Part shown: one piece after another, positions 50,316 to 60,074 of the stretch | Layout of the letters: every line of letters begins with the position of its first letter | How positions within the stretch are numbered: the first letter of the stretch is position 1 | From: Actinomadura syzygii | Lineage (GTDB): Bacteria > Actinomycetota > Actinomycetes > Streptosporangiales > Streptosporangiaceae | Direction of reading: 5' to 3' | Length of the DNA stretch: 64,000 nucleotides | Assembly: GCF_008085905.1 (NCBI RefSeq) | Contig: NZ_VSFF01000008.1 | Location: 186,001 to 250,000, forward strand | The notes under the pieces: model-generated | The model's database searches: none | What the model saw: the letters and a program-made list of their open reading frames with translations, nothing else | What the model was told of the DNA's origin: nothing | Position numbers and translations under genes: made by a program

Positions 50316-51233
50316 TTAGGGGTGGGGGCAGTTTTGGAAGAGGATGTTGTTTTGGGGTTTGCCGGTTGGGCGGGTTTTTTGGACGAACAGCATTACCTCG
50401 CCGGGGGCCCACGGTTCGGCGTCTAGGACGTACCAGTTGCCGGGGATCTTTTCGCGGCCGACGTTGACGTAGCCCGCAGGGCCTCCGCTGTCGTAGTTGA
50501 AGACGGTGGCCTTCACGTGGCGTTTCTGGATGCGCTCTAGGGCCGCGTCCACGGTCAGGCCGCGGATGTCCACGCAGTGGAGCGCTTCGCCCGGTGTGAA
50601 GGCGCTGTTGGTGGAGTTGTACTTCTCGCCCGGCCGCGCGGGACGTCCGATCGCGATCATCGCCTCGTCCTTGAAGCCGATCGGGATTCGCAGCCCGCTG
50701 ACGCAGGTGTCGCCGCCGCCCCCGGAATAGCAGCCCTTGGTCACGATCGGCTTGATGGCCGCGCCGCCGTCCTGCATGACGACGTGACCGGCCACGCTCG
50801 GGGATGCCGGGACCATTTTGAGGTCGATCTTCATGCCCTGGGCCGCGAATTCCTTTCGGTAGCGCTCCGGGTCGGCGTCCGGGTCCTTGATTTTCACTTC
50901 GATGTAGCGCTTGTGGTGGATGAAACTGAGTGCGGCGACGGGGCTCGGGGCGAATGTTCCCGGGTTGCCCGCGCGTGGGGACGGGACGACCCGCGTGTCC
51001 TTCTCCGAATGCCAGGGTGCGAGGACCAAGGCCCCGGCGACGGCGCAGGCCCCCGCGGCCGCGACGAGCGGGAGACCGAGGCTCCACCGGCGGGCGCGGC
51101 GGGGCGCCGTCGTCGGCTCGGCGGTGATCTGGGCGAGCAGGGCGCGGCGCGTCTCGGCGCGCACCGGGCGGACGGCCTCCTCGTCGCTGAGCGGGGCGGC
51201 GCGGCGGACGAGCGAGTCCAGGTCGTTGTTCAT
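50316..51233 (-). CDS. Membrane-anchored partner of the SigE-family sigma factor
   Basis: A 305-residue protein with a cytoplasmic N-terminus of about 48 residues, one helix (LGLPLVAAAGACAVAGALVLAPW) and an extracytoplasmic domain with four to five cysteines (for example KGCYSGGGGDTCVSGL and ALHCVDIRG). Its ATG overlaps the sigma factor stop (ATGA). The arrangement suggests an anti-sigma role, but the N-terminus is short and lacks a zinc HxxxCxxC motif. The gene has some less G+C-rich stretches, mainly near its 3' end. Confidence 0.75.
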   Translation of the reverse strand: MNNDLDSLVRRAAPLSDEEAVRPVRAETRRALLAQITAEPTTAPRRARRWSLGLPLVAAAGACAVAGALVLAPWHSEKDTRVVPSPRAGNPGTFAPSPVAALSFIHHKRYIEVKIKDPDADPERYRKEFAAQGMKIDLKMVPASPSVAGHVVMQDGGAAIKPIVTKGCYSGGGGDTCVSGLRIPIGFKDEAMIAIGRPARPGEKYNSTNSAFTPGEALHCVDIRGLTVDAALERIQKRHVKATVFNYDSGGPAGYVNVGREKIPGNWYVLDAEPWAPGEVMLFVQKTRPTGKPQNNILFQNCPHP

Positions 51234-51781
51234 GCGGGCTCTCCCTTCGAGCGTGCGGCGGGGGCGTGGACGGCGGGGCGGTCGGCGCGGCGTTCCAGTT
51301 CCGCGGCGAAGCGGCGGCGGGCCCGGTGCAGCCTGATCCGGGCCGCGTTGCGGGACACGCCGAGCACGGCGGCGATCTCGCCCGGGTCGAGTCCCTCCCA
51401 GGTGGCGAGGCCGAGCAGTTCCCGGTCGGCGTCCGCCAGCGCGCGGAAGGCGGCGGTGATCTCCGGACGCCCCGGGTCCGGGACGGGCTCCGCCGCCAGG
51501 TCGGAGGCGAGGTCCTGGCCGATCCGGACGGCGAGGGCCCGGCGCCGCCGTTCCCCGCGCCGCTGGTTGGCGAGCGTCCGCCGCGCGACCCCGTAGAGGT
51601 AGAAGCGGGCGGTGCCGTCCCGTGGGACGTCGTCGAGACGGCGCCAGGCGACCAGGAAGGTCTCGGCGATCGCGTCCGCGGCGTCGTCGGGGTCGTCCGT
51701 TCGCCTGCGCACGTAGCCGGTGACGTGTCCGAGGTGGGCCGAGTACAGCTCCTCGAACCGGGCCGATCGTTCGTTTCCCAA
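51230..51781 (-). CDS. ECF sigma factor, SigE family
   Basis: A 183-residue sigma factor: region 2 ARFEELYSAHLGHVTGYVRRRTDDPDDAADAIAETFLVAWRRLDDVP and region 4 ALADADRELLGLATWEGLDPGEIAAVLGVSRNAARIRLHRARRRFAAEL. Read with the membrane partner downstream. The 283 bases up to 52064 contain the divergent promoters; I see no gene in them. Confidence 0.9.
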   Translation of the reverse strand: MGNERSARFEELYSAHLGHVTGYVRRRTDDPDDAADAIAETFLVAWRRLDDVPRDGTARFYLYGVARRTLANQRRGERRRRALAVRIGQDLASDLAAEPVPDPGRPEITAAFRALADADRELLGLATWEGLDPGEIAAVLGVSRNAARIRLHRARRRFAAELERRADRPAVHAPAARSKGEPA

Positions 51782-52064
51782 GTCATCTCCTCCGGGTGCC
51801 GGGGACAGATGACGGGGAGATGTCCGCCGGGCGCGCGAGCATTTCAGCCGCCCTTCCGTCGAGTCAGGAAATCAACCGCGATGGGCATTTTGGCTGATCA
51901 CGGCGGCGGCTCGTGTTCATCGTCCGTTTCGATCGTGGACCGGTTTGGAAGCGCGGCGCCTATGGCAGCATGTGCAGCCCAACCTCGTTGCGTGCCGGGG
52001 GTACGCGGCCTTGAAACCTGCGCTGAGTCTCGAAGAAGAGCCGGTCGGCGAAGAAACGCAGGCC

Positions 52065-53939
52065 ATGGACGAGCCGAGGCGGCGGCGTCGGGTGGGCGTG
52101 CTGTGGGCTGTGCTCGTCTGGGCGGTCGCCGCGCCGCTCGCCGCCGCCGCGCCTCCCGCGTTCGGCCTGGACCCGTTCCGGCAGGCGCACGCCGACGTCC
52201 CGCTCGCCATCGGCGGCGCCGCGACCGCGCTGGCCGCCTGCCTCGCGCTCTGGCGGCGCGGCGGCCCCGCGATCACCGGCGCGGCGGCGGGCCTCTTCGC
52301 CGCCTGGACCGTCCTGCTCCTGCGCACCGCCTGGCAGGGCACGCCCTTCCCGGCGGGAGGCGTCTACGGCGACGCCGGACGCATGGCCGCGATGGCCACC
52401 CGCTACACGGTCGGGTCGGCGAGCAGCGACGGCATCGTCGCGGGCGTCCCGTCCGAGTACCCGCCGCTGCTGCCGTGGCTGATCGGCAAGTCCGCGCTGG
52501 TCCTGGACGTCCCGGCGTGGCGGATGGTCGCGCCCGCGCTGATCCTCGTCGTGTCGGCGTCGGTCGTCGCGGCGTTCCTGCTGTGGTCGCGGCTGACCTC
52601 GCCGGGCGCGGCGCTCGCGATCGCCGCGCTCGGCCTCGCCGCGTTCGGGAAGCCGGACAAGGCACACGAGGTCCTGTCCCTCGCGGTCGTCGTCCCGCTG
52701 CTCCTGCTAGCGGTCGCGAAGCCGCCGCGCGGACGCCTGCACTGGCTGCCCGCCGGGCTCGCCGGGGGTTTCGCGGCGCTCGTCCATTTCGGCTACCTGG
52801 TGTACGCGGCGCCCGGCATCCTCGCGCTGGTGTGGCTCACCTGGCGCGGCGAGGACGACCGCCGCGCGTACGCGTGGCACGTCGCCCGCGTCGTCGCCGT
52901 GATGCTGGCGGTGTCGTCTTGGTACGTCGTCCCGTACGGGTGGGCGATGCTGCACGGCGGGCAGCAGGTCGCCGACACCTACGAGTCGAGCGCGATCTCG
53001 TCCAACCCGCTTCCGTTCCTCGCGATGACGCCGCTCGGCGTTGCGCAGGCGGCGGGAGCGGTCGGCCTCGTCTGGCTGCGCCGGACGGCGTGGTGGGCGA
53101 CGCCCCTGCTCGCGGTCGTGCTCGGCGCCTACGGCTACTACCTGATCAGCATGGCGCGGTTCGTCACGACCGGGCACACCGGGCTGCTGCACTATGTGTT
53201 CCCGCTGGTGTCCGCGTGCCTGCTCGCCGCCGCCGTGCTCACCGCCGTCCACGTCGCCCCGGCGCTGGCGCGGCGGGCCGGGACGCCCTTTCCGCGCGGC
53301 AGCGGGACCGCCCTGGCCGCCGTCGTGCTGATCTTCACCGGGTACGGGTACTGGCAGCTCAACATGCCCGTCACCCACTGGACGCCGGGACGCGACGGCA
53401 CCGCCGTCCCCGACCTCGCCGCCGCCGGGCCGCAGAACCGGCAGGCCGCCCGCGCCCACCTCCAGCCGCTGCCGGACGGCGGCCGTCCACGGTTCAGCGG
53501 CGAAGCCGCGCAGGCGGGCGTGCCGACCTGGTTCCCCGTCGAGCCGGTGCGGCGCGCGGTCGAGAACGTCCTCGGGACGGACGCGCGGCCCCGCACCCTG
53601 TCGTCCGACGAGCAGTTGTTCGCGTTCCTGCCCTGGCGCGGGTACATCGCCGTCGACCGCGGCTCCGCCGGGGGCCCGACCCGCTGGGACGACCGGTTCG
53701 CCGAGCTGACCAGGCTCTCCCTGATCACCGACCCGGCGGCCTTCGCCGCCGCCTCGGCGAAAACGCGGTTCGGGCCGATCGACGTATTCGTGTTGCGCCG
53801 CGACGGCGGGGAACTGGTGTGGCGTCCGGGCGGTGCGCGGGGCGTGGTGCGCTTCCAGCCGCGGCAGTTCGATCCGGCGGCGTTCGTGCTGGTGGACGGG
53901 CTTCCCGCGAACACTTCGGTTGCCATCCGCCGCCGGTAA
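52065..53939 (+). CDS. Polytopic membrane glycosyltransferase, AftA-like
   Basis: A 624-residue protein with about 11 membrane helices in the first 430 residues and a soluble extracytoplasmic end. The first loop has FRQAHAD and, later, SEYPPLLPWLIGK and GDAGRMAAM, comparable with arabinofuranosyltransferases (AftA, GT85) that prime arabinan on galactan using a lipid-linked donor; the Asp-rich loop after helix 1 would be catalytic. The ATG at 52065 was chosen because upstream codons are not membrane-like. Organisms of the suggested family lack true arabinogalactan, so the acceptor is open. Confidence 0.65.
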   Translation: MDEPRRRRRVGVLWAVLVWAVAAPLAAAAPPAFGLDPFRQAHADVPLAIGGAATALAACLALWRRGGPAITGAAAGLFAAWTVLLLRTAWQGTPFPAGGVYGDAGRMAAMATRYTVGSASSDGIVAGVPSEYPPLLPWLIGKSALVLDVPAWRMVAPALILVVSASVVAAFLLWSRLTSPGAALAIAALGLAAFGKPDKAHEVLSLAVVVPLLLLAVAKPPRGRLHWLPAGLAGGFAALVHFGYLVYAAPGILALVWLTWRGEDDRRAYAWHVARVVAVMLAVSSWYVVPYGWAMLHGGQQVADTYESSAISSNPLPFLAMTPLGVAQAAGAVGLVWLRRTAWWATPLLAVVLGAYGYYLISMARFVTTGHTGLLHYVFPLVSACLLAAAVLTAVHVAPALARRAGTPFPRGSGTALAAVVLIFTGYGYWQLNMPVTHWTPGRDGTAVPDLAAAGPQNRQAARAHLQPLPDGGRPRFSGEAAQAGVPTWFPVEPVRRAVENVLGTDARPRTLSSDEQLFAFLPWRGYIAVDRGSAGGPTRWDDRFAELTRLSLITDPAAFAAASAKTRFGPIDVFVLRRDGGELVWRPGGARGVVRFQPRQFDPAAFVLVDGLPANTSVAIRRR

Positions 53940-54054
53940 ATAACGGGCGAATAGCTCGTGAAAGGTAACTCGGCAATGGCGGCATCCGCCCATTGCGCCC
54001 CGTGCGCCGCTCGATACTACGAGGCGGCAGGTTTCCCACGGAAAGGCTGTCCGG

Positions 54055-54939
54055 ATGCTCGATGGCGCGAACGCGGCGTGGCTCACGGCCGCCGTCGGCG
54101 TATCCGCGGCGGCGGCGGTGCCGGTCCTGATCGTGTTGCGCCGGGCCAGACGCTGGGCGTCGACCGTCACGCGCCGGCTGATCGGACTCGACGAGCGCCT
54201 CGCGTCCGTGAGCACGGCGGTGGGCGACGGGCTGAGACCCCGGCTGGACAAGCTCAGCGGCGAGGTGTCCGCCGTGTCCACGGACCTCGTCGACCTCGCG
54301 CGGACGAGCGCCGCGCACTACGACCAGCTTGAGGCGTACATCGACCTGCGGAGCCTCGTCCGGCCGCGCGCCCCGATGCCGCCGCTGCGCGGCTGGGCGG
54401 CGTCCCCGGACGTCCTGCGCCACCTCACCGAGGCCGTCGCGCGGCGGCGGCCGAAGCTGATCGTCGAGTGCGGGAGCGGGTCGTCCAGCGTGTGGCTCGG
54501 GTACTTCGCCGAGCAGCTCGCGTCCGCGCGGGTCGTGTGCCTCGAACACGACGAGCGGTACGGGGAGCTGTCCCGCGAGCTGATCCGCGCGCACGGCCTG
54601 GAGCGCGTGGTCGAGATCCGCAGCGCCCCGCTCGCCGACTGGACGTCCGGCGACCGCGCCTACCCCTGGTACTCCGTCGAGGCGCTGGAAGACCTCGCCG
54701 ACATCGGGGTCCTGTTCGTGGACGGCCCCCCGGCCGCCACCGGCCCCGAAGCCCGCTACCCGGCGGTCCCGCTGCTGCTCTCGCGGTGCGCGGCGGACGC
54801 GGTGATCGTCCTGGACGACTCGCGCCGCGCCGAGGAGACCGCCATCAGCGACCGGTGGCTGGCCGAGCACCCCGAGATCGAGCGGACCGTCCTGCCGTTC
54901 GAGAAGGGCGCGCACGTGTTCACCCGGCGGACGCCATGA
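54055..54939 (+). CDS. Membrane-anchored class I SAM methyltransferase-like protein
   Basis: A 294-residue protein with an N-terminal helix (AAVGVSAAAAVPVLIVL), a coiled linker (LDERLASVSTAVGDGLRPRLDKLSGEVSAV) and a Rossmann methyltransferase-like domain: LIVECGSGSSSVWLGYF (SAM loop), VVCLEHDERYGE (acidic end of strand 2) and GVLFVDGPPAATGPEARYPAVPLL. Similar proteins sit in glycan loci and may modify sugars. Start of a four-gene run with ATGA overlaps. Confidence 0.75.
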   Translation: MLDGANAAWLTAAVGVSAAAAVPVLIVLRRARRWASTVTRRLIGLDERLASVSTAVGDGLRPRLDKLSGEVSAVSTDLVDLARTSAAHYDQLEAYIDLRSLVRPRAPMPPLRGWAASPDVLRHLTEAVARRRPKLIVECGSGSSSVWLGYFAEQLASARVVCLEHDERYGELSRELIRAHGLERVVEIRSAPLADWTSGDRAYPWYSVEALEDLADIGVLFVDGPPAATGPEARYPAVPLLLSRCAADAVIVLDDSRRAEETAISDRWLAEHPEIERTVLPFEKGAHVFTRRTP

Positions 54940-56801
54940 TCCCGGAACTGATCCGGGGCGTCCTGGCCGAAGCGCCGTCGCTGCTCCTCGCGATCGGGTT
55001 CCGCCCGGAGGAGGAGGCGGCCGTCCGCGAACTGGCCCCGGGCAGGGTCGTCGACCTGGACGCCGTCGAAGAACCCGCCGACGACGTTGGCTCCGGGACG
55101 GTCGCCGTGCTCGCCCGCACCTTCACCGACCTCCGCCGCGCGGCGTCCCTCGCGGCGCTGCTTCCGAAGGCGGCGCGGCACGTGGTCGCGGTGGCGGTGT
55201 CGTCCGCCGACCGGCCCTTCATCCCGGCATCCGTTCCCGGATCGCTCTCCTTCGAGGCGCGGCGCGGGACGGCGGGCGAGTGGGCCGTGGAGATCGCGTT
55301 CGCCGGGCCGCGCCCGGTGGGGGAGTCGGTCGCCGCGCTGGTGCGCGGGCAGGGCGGGCACCGGCTCCGGCCGGTCCCGGGCCCGCGGGTCGCGCTGGCC
55401 GGGCCCGGGGCGTCGCACTGGCGGCCCGGCGATCCCGGCGCGACGCCGACGACGCCGCGCGGCCCGCTCGGGAACCCGGACGGCCCTCCGCCAGCCGACG
55501 TCGTGCTCCGCACGTCCCCCGACCCGGGCGAATGGGCTGATCCGAGGGTCGAGATCGTGATCGACCGGCCGTCGTCCGGCAGCGAGACCCTCTACGAGAT
55601 GGACGCCGTCCCGCCCGTCGACGAGCGCTCGGTTAACCCGACCGGCTTCGTCACAGACCCGAAACTCGGGGACGCCGTGCTCACCCTGGCGGAAGACCGC
55701 TGGTGCGTCCGCGCGGGCTCCGACGACCTCGTGCTGTTCCCGGAGTCGGGGGCCGTGACCGACGCCGACGTCGACCGGCTCCGCCAGGTGCGCGCCGTGA
55801 CCGTCGACTGGGGCACCGGCACGCGCCCCCTCGCGACCGCGCGGGTCGTCGCCGGGCTCGCCGCCGCCGGGGTCCCGCTCCGCGCGGATAAGGCGCCGCC
55901 CTGGGCGATGGCCCTCGGCCGCGACCTCACCGCCGCCTTGATCGCAACCGCGGTCATGTCCGACGACCTGCGCCGGGAGGAGCACAGCGTGCGGCTCCGC
56001 CGGGCGGCGCTGCGCGGCCACTCGACCGAGGCGCGCTGGCGGAGCCTCGCCATGGCGGCCGGGCTCCCGGTCCCGCCCCGGCCGACCGCGTCGGTCGTGC
56101 TGTGCACGCGCCGCCCGGAGTTCCTCGGGTTCGCGCTGGGGCAGATCGCCGCGCAGCGGGACGTCGACCTGGAACTCGTCCTCACCCTGCACGGGATCCC
56201 GGCGGACCTGCCCGAGGTGAAGGCGGCGGTCACCGCCTTCGACCGGCCGTTCACGGTCGTCGAGGTGCCCGCCGACGTCCCGTTCGGCGTCGCGCTCAAC
56301 CTCGGCGTCGCGCGGGCCTCCGGCCGGTACGTGGCGAAATGGGACGACGACGACTGGTACGGCCCCGACTTCCTCGCCGACATGCTGCTCGCGTCCGGCT
56401 ACAGCGGCGCTGAGCTGGTCGGATGCCATGCTCAGTTCGTCTACCTGGGGCAGATAGACCTCACCATCTACCGGAAGGCGCGCTCCGAGCTGATGGGCCG
56501 CTGGATCTCGGGGGGAACGTTCGTCATGGAGAGACCCGTCCTCGACTCGGTGGGAGGGTTCCCGCCCGTCCCGCGCCACGTCGACGCGGCGCTCGTCGAC
56601 GTCCTCACGGCGGCGGGCGGACGGACCTACGGCGCGCACAGCCTCGGCTACGCCCTCCACCGCCGCGCCGCCGGGCACACCTGGAACCAGCCCGTCACCT
56701 ACTTCCTCCGCGCCGCGGCCCGGCAGTGGCGCGGACGCCGGTTCAGCTCCCTCATCTCCCCGGAGCGGTTCCCCCTGCCCGTGATCGGGGACGTCCGATG
56801 A
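54936..56801 (+). CDS. Glycosyltransferase family 2 with a large N-terminal domain
   Basis: A 621-residue protein. Residues 1-360 form a domain with no family I recognise (VDERSVNPTGF and a nucleotide-fold-like first part). A GT-A transferase follows from about 378: TASVVLCTRRPEFLGFALGQIAAQRDVDLELVLTLHG, NLGVARASGRYVAKWDDDDWYGPDFLADML with the metal-binding Asp cluster near residue 470, and ISGGTFVMERPVLDSVGGF. It is translationally coupled to both neighbours. Sugar and acceptor unknown. Confidence 0.82.
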   Translation: MIPELIRGVLAEAPSLLLAIGFRPEEEAAVRELAPGRVVDLDAVEEPADDVGSGTVAVLARTFTDLRRAASLAALLPKAARHVVAVAVSSADRPFIPASVPGSLSFEARRGTAGEWAVEIAFAGPRPVGESVAALVRGQGGHRLRPVPGPRVALAGPGASHWRPGDPGATPTTPRGPLGNPDGPPPADVVLRTSPDPGEWADPRVEIVIDRPSSGSETLYEMDAVPPVDERSVNPTGFVTDPKLGDAVLTLAEDRWCVRAGSDDLVLFPESGAVTDADVDRLRQVRAVTVDWGTGTRPLATARVVAGLAAAGVPLRADKAPPWAMALGRDLTAALIATAVMSDDLRREEHSVRLRRAALRGHSTEARWRSLAMAAGLPVPPRPTASVVLCTRRPEFLGFALGQIAAQRDVDLELVLTLHGIPADLPEVKAAVTAFDRPFTVVEVPADVPFGVALNLGVARASGRYVAKWDDDDWYGPDFLADMLLASGYSGAELVGCHAQFVYLGQIDLTIYRKARSELMGRWISGGTFVMERPVLDSVGGFPPVPRHVDAALVDVLTAAGGRTYGAHSLGYALHRRAAGHTWNQPVTYFLRAAARQWRGRRFSSLISPERFPLPVIGDVR

Positions 56802-58393
56802 GCGCGCCCGAAGCGCCGCGCGTCCGGCACAACGACTACGGGACCCTCGCGCCGCCGGAGATCGGCGAATGGGAGCCCCGGCTGTCCGTCTCCGTCGTGA
56901 TCCCGGCCTACGGGAACCAGGAGAAACTGGACCTCACGCTCGCGTCGCTCGCCGCGCAGACGTACCCGTCCCGGCTGCTGGAGGTCGTGGTCGTGGACGA
57001 CGGCAGCGCGCCGCCGCTGCGGCTGCCGGAGATCGTCCCGGAGCGGACGCGCCTGCTCCGCACCGGCGGCGACGGCTGGGGACGCGCGCACGCCTGCCGC
57101 ACCGGGTCGCTCGCCGCCGACGGCGACGTCGTCCACTGGCTGGACGCCGACCTGATCGCCTTCCCCGAACACGTCGAGGCCCAACTGCGCTGGCACCACC
57201 TCGCCGACTACCTCGCCGTCCTCGGCTACAAGCGCTTCGTCGAAGCGGACGAGGGCTGGCCGACCCCGCAGGCGGTGTTCGACGCGGTCGAGGGCGGCTC
57301 GGCGGAGAAGCTGTTCGACCTCGACCGGAGCCGCCGCCACGAGTGGGTCGAGGACATGATCGACGCGACGGACGGCCTGCGGAGACACGGCTCCCGCAGC
57401 TTCCGCGTCCACGTCGGCGCGACCGCCTCCGTCCACGCCTCCCTGCTGACGGCCGCCGGAGGGATGGACGACTCGCTCGTCCTAGGCGAGGACGTCGAGC
57501 TGGGCTACCGGCTGGCGCAGCGCGGCGCGGTGTTCGTCCCCGAGCCGGAGGCGCGGAGCTGGCACCTCGGGCCGTCCACGCAGATGCGCGACGAGGAGCG
57601 GCTGACCCGGCACAACGAGCCGTACCTGAGCCACCGGCTGCCGATGCACCGCGACTGGCGGCACCGGGGCACGGGGCGGCAGTGGCTCGTCCCGTGCGTG
57701 GACGTCGTCGTCGAGGCGCGCGGACGCCCGCACGAGGAGGTGCGCGCCACCGTCGGCGCGGTCCTCGCGAGCACCCTGCCCGACGCGGCCGTGACGATCG
57801 TCGGGCCCTGGTCCGAGCTGGGCGACGAGCGCCGCGCTCCGCTCGACGACCCGCTGCTCGACCTGCGGCTGACCCGTGCCGCGTTCCGCCACGACGGGCG
57901 GGTGACCTTCGCCGAGGAGGCCGCGCCGACGTCCGCGCCCGCGCCGTTCCGGCTGACCTGCCCGCCCGGCTGGGCGCCGACGTTCGACGCGCTCCAGCGG
58001 CTGCTGGAACTGGCCGAGACCGAGGACTTCGGCGCCGTCCTGCTCGCGCTGCCCGAAGCCGCCGAACTGAAGGTCGCGCGGTTCGAGCGGACCGCCGCCG
58101 TCGCCCGCGCCCTCGCCGTCCGGACCGACGGCGAGGACCTCGACGACGTCGTCTACGCGACGTACGGGTCGGTCTGGATCGACGGGACGGAATGGGCCCT
58201 CGTCCCCGCCGCCGACGCCGCGCCGCCCTCCCGGCGCACCGAGGACCTGCTCACCTGGAAGAAGCGGGCGGAGCGCTGGGAGGCCGAGACGGACCGGCTC
58301 CGGCGCAAGCTCAGAGCCCCGCTGAGCACGAAGCTGCTGGAGGCTTCCCGCCGGAGGGCCTCAAGCTTGAGCCGACGCAAGGAGTCCCGATGA
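56798..58393 (+). CDS. Glycosyltransferase family 2, tandem copy 1
   Basis: A 531-residue GT-A enzyme: VSVVIPAYGNQEKLDLTLASLAAQTYP, the DxD in HWLDADLIAFPEHVEAQLRWHHLADYLAV, and the acceptor loop GEDVELGYRLAQRGAVFVPEPEARSWHLG, like the ED-x-E motif of GT27-type enzymes. A second domain of about 200 residues and a basic coiled tail (WKKRAERWEAETDRLRRKL) follow. It is closely related to the next gene; overlap at both ends (ATGA) implies coupled translation. Confidence 0.88.
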   Translation: MSAPEAPRVRHNDYGTLAPPEIGEWEPRLSVSVVIPAYGNQEKLDLTLASLAAQTYPSRLLEVVVVDDGSAPPLRLPEIVPERTRLLRTGGDGWGRAHACRTGSLAADGDVVHWLDADLIAFPEHVEAQLRWHHLADYLAVLGYKRFVEADEGWPTPQAVFDAVEGGSAEKLFDLDRSRRHEWVEDMIDATDGLRRHGSRSFRVHVGATASVHASLLTAAGGMDDSLVLGEDVELGYRLAQRGAVFVPEPEARSWHLGPSTQMRDEERLTRHNEPYLSHRLPMHRDWRHRGTGRQWLVPCVDVVVEARGRPHEEVRATVGAVLASTLPDAAVTIVGPWSELGDERRAPLDDPLLDLRLTRAAFRHDGRVTFAEEAAPTSAPAPFRLTCPPGWAPTFDALQRLLELAETEDFGAVLLALPEAAELKVARFERTAAVARALAVRTDGEDLDDVVYATYGSVWIDGTEWALVPAADAAPPSRRTEDLLTWKKRAERWEAETDRLRRKLRAPLSTKLLEASRRRASSLSRRKESR

Positions 58394-59997
58394 CCGCGCA
58401 GCCTCGCATCGCGCAGCCTCGTGTCAAGGAGAACGACTACGGCTCTCTCCGGCCGGCGGAGCTCGGCTGCTGGGAGCCCACCCTGACGGTGAGCGTGGTG
58501 ATTCCCGCGTACGGGTCGCAGGACAAGCTCGACCTGACGCTCGCCGCGCTCGCCGCGCAGACCTACCCCTCGCGCCTGCTCGAAGTCGTGATCGCCGACG
58601 ACGGCAGCGACCCGCCGCTCAAGCTGCCGGAGATCCGGCCGGAGCTGTGCCGGATCGTGCCGAGCCTGTCCGGCGGCTGGGGCTGCGCGCACGCCTACCG
58701 CTCCGGCGCGCTCGCGGCGGAGGGCGACGTGATCGTCCGGCTGGACGCCGACATGGTCTGCTTCCACGACAACGTGGAGGCGCAGCTCCGCTGGCACCAC
58801 CTCGCCGACCACATCGCCGTCGTCGGGCACAAGCGGTTCGTGGACTTCCAGCCCGGCGCGCTGACGCCGCGGGAGGTCCATGACGCGGTGGCGCGCGGCG
58901 GGGCGGAGAAGCTCTTCGAGTCGGACGCCTACGAGCTCCACCACTACGAGAAGTTCATCGAAGAGACCGACATGCTCCGCGCGGCGGGCGCGCAGGCGTC
59001 CCGGATCTTCACCGGGGCGTCCGCCTCCTACCACCGCGAGCTCTACCTCGACGCGGGCCAGGTCGACGGTGACATGATCCTCGGCGAGGACACCGAGTTC
59101 GGGTACCGGCTCGGGCAGGCCGGGGCGGTGTTCGTCCCGGAGACGGCGAGCAGCAGCTGGCACCTCGGCTGGTCCACCACCATGACGGACGGGGCGCGCG
59201 CCACCCGCTACTGCCAGCCGTTCTACGCCAACCGGGTGCTCGTCCCGCGCAAGCGCAGGCCCGACCCCGGACGGACGTGGAAGGTCCCCGGCGTCGAGGC
59301 CGTCGTGGACGTGTCCGAGGCGGCGTGGGAGCAGGCCCGCGCGACGGTGAGCGGGCTCGCGTCCGGCCTCGTGTCCGACGTGGGCGTGGTCCTGACCGGG
59401 CCGTGGTCGCGGCTCGACGACGGCCGCCGCGACATCCTCGGCGACCCGCTCCTCGATCTGCGCCTCATCCGCGAGGGCCTCGGGGACGACGGCCGCGTGC
59501 GCCTCGTCGAGACGGCGCCGGACACCTCGTTCCCCGCGCCGTACCGCTTCCGCTGCCCCGCCGGATGGGTGCCCGGTTCCACGACGCTCCGCCGCCTGAT
59601 CCAGCTCGTGGAGAAGGAGGGGTACGGGCTGGTGATCCTCGACCTGCCGGGCGACGTCCAGGCCCGGTTCGAGCAGACCCGCGCCTTCGCCCGCGCCGCC
59701 CGCGTGACCGGACCCGGCGGCGACAGGGACGAGGCCGTCGCCGAGATGTTCGGCGCGCACACCGTGGACGGCGCCGACTACGGGCTCGAACCGGCCGGGG
59801 ACGAGAGCGTCCCGAAACCGCCGGTCGACTGGCAGGCCAAGGCCCAGAAATGGGAGGCCGACGCGGCGAAGTGGCAGAGCCGCGCGAACACCCTGGACGG
59901 CGAGCTGAAAACGGTACGGGCCGAGCTCAACGCCCAGTTGCAGCGCCGGCTCCGGCGCCGGATCGGACGCCTCCGCCGCCGCCTGCTGCGCCGCTGA
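58390..59997 (+). CDS. Glycosyltransferase family 2, tandem copy 2
   Basis: A 535-residue paralogue of the previous gene with the same plan: VSVVIPAYGSQDKLDLTLAALAAQTYPSRLLEVVIADDGS, DxD in VRLDADMVCFHDNVEAQLRWHHLADHIAVVGHKRF, ILGEDTEFGYRLGQAGAVFVPETASSSWHLG, and a C-terminal coiled, Arg-rich tail (WQSRANTLDGELKTVRAELNAQL then RRRIGRLRRRLLRR). The identity is highest in the transferase part and falls in the tail. Probably adds a neighbouring residue of the same polymer. Confidence 0.88.
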   Translation: MTAQPRIAQPRVKENDYGSLRPAELGCWEPTLTVSVVIPAYGSQDKLDLTLAALAAQTYPSRLLEVVIADDGSDPPLKLPEIRPELCRIVPSLSGGWGCAHAYRSGALAAEGDVIVRLDADMVCFHDNVEAQLRWHHLADHIAVVGHKRFVDFQPGALTPREVHDAVARGGAEKLFESDAYELHHYEKFIEETDMLRAAGAQASRIFTGASASYHRELYLDAGQVDGDMILGEDTEFGYRLGQAGAVFVPETASSSWHLGWSTTMTDGARATRYCQPFYANRVLVPRKRRPDPGRTWKVPGVEAVVDVSEAAWEQARATVSGLASGLVSDVGVVLTGPWSRLDDGRRDILGDPLLDLRLIREGLGDDGRVRLVETAPDTSFPAPYRFRCPAGWVPGSTTLRRLIQLVEKEGYGLVILDLPGDVQARFEQTRAFARAARVTGPGGDRDEAVAEMFGAHTVDGADYGLEPAGDESVPKPPVDWQAKAQKWEADAAKWQSRANTLDGELKTVRAELNAQLQRRLRRRIGRLRRRLLRR

Positions 59998-60074
59998 ACG
60001 ACCGCCGCCCCGGCGAACCGGATTGTCACCTCGACACGTTCCGGAATTCACAGGGACGCAATTTCGGCCGCCTA

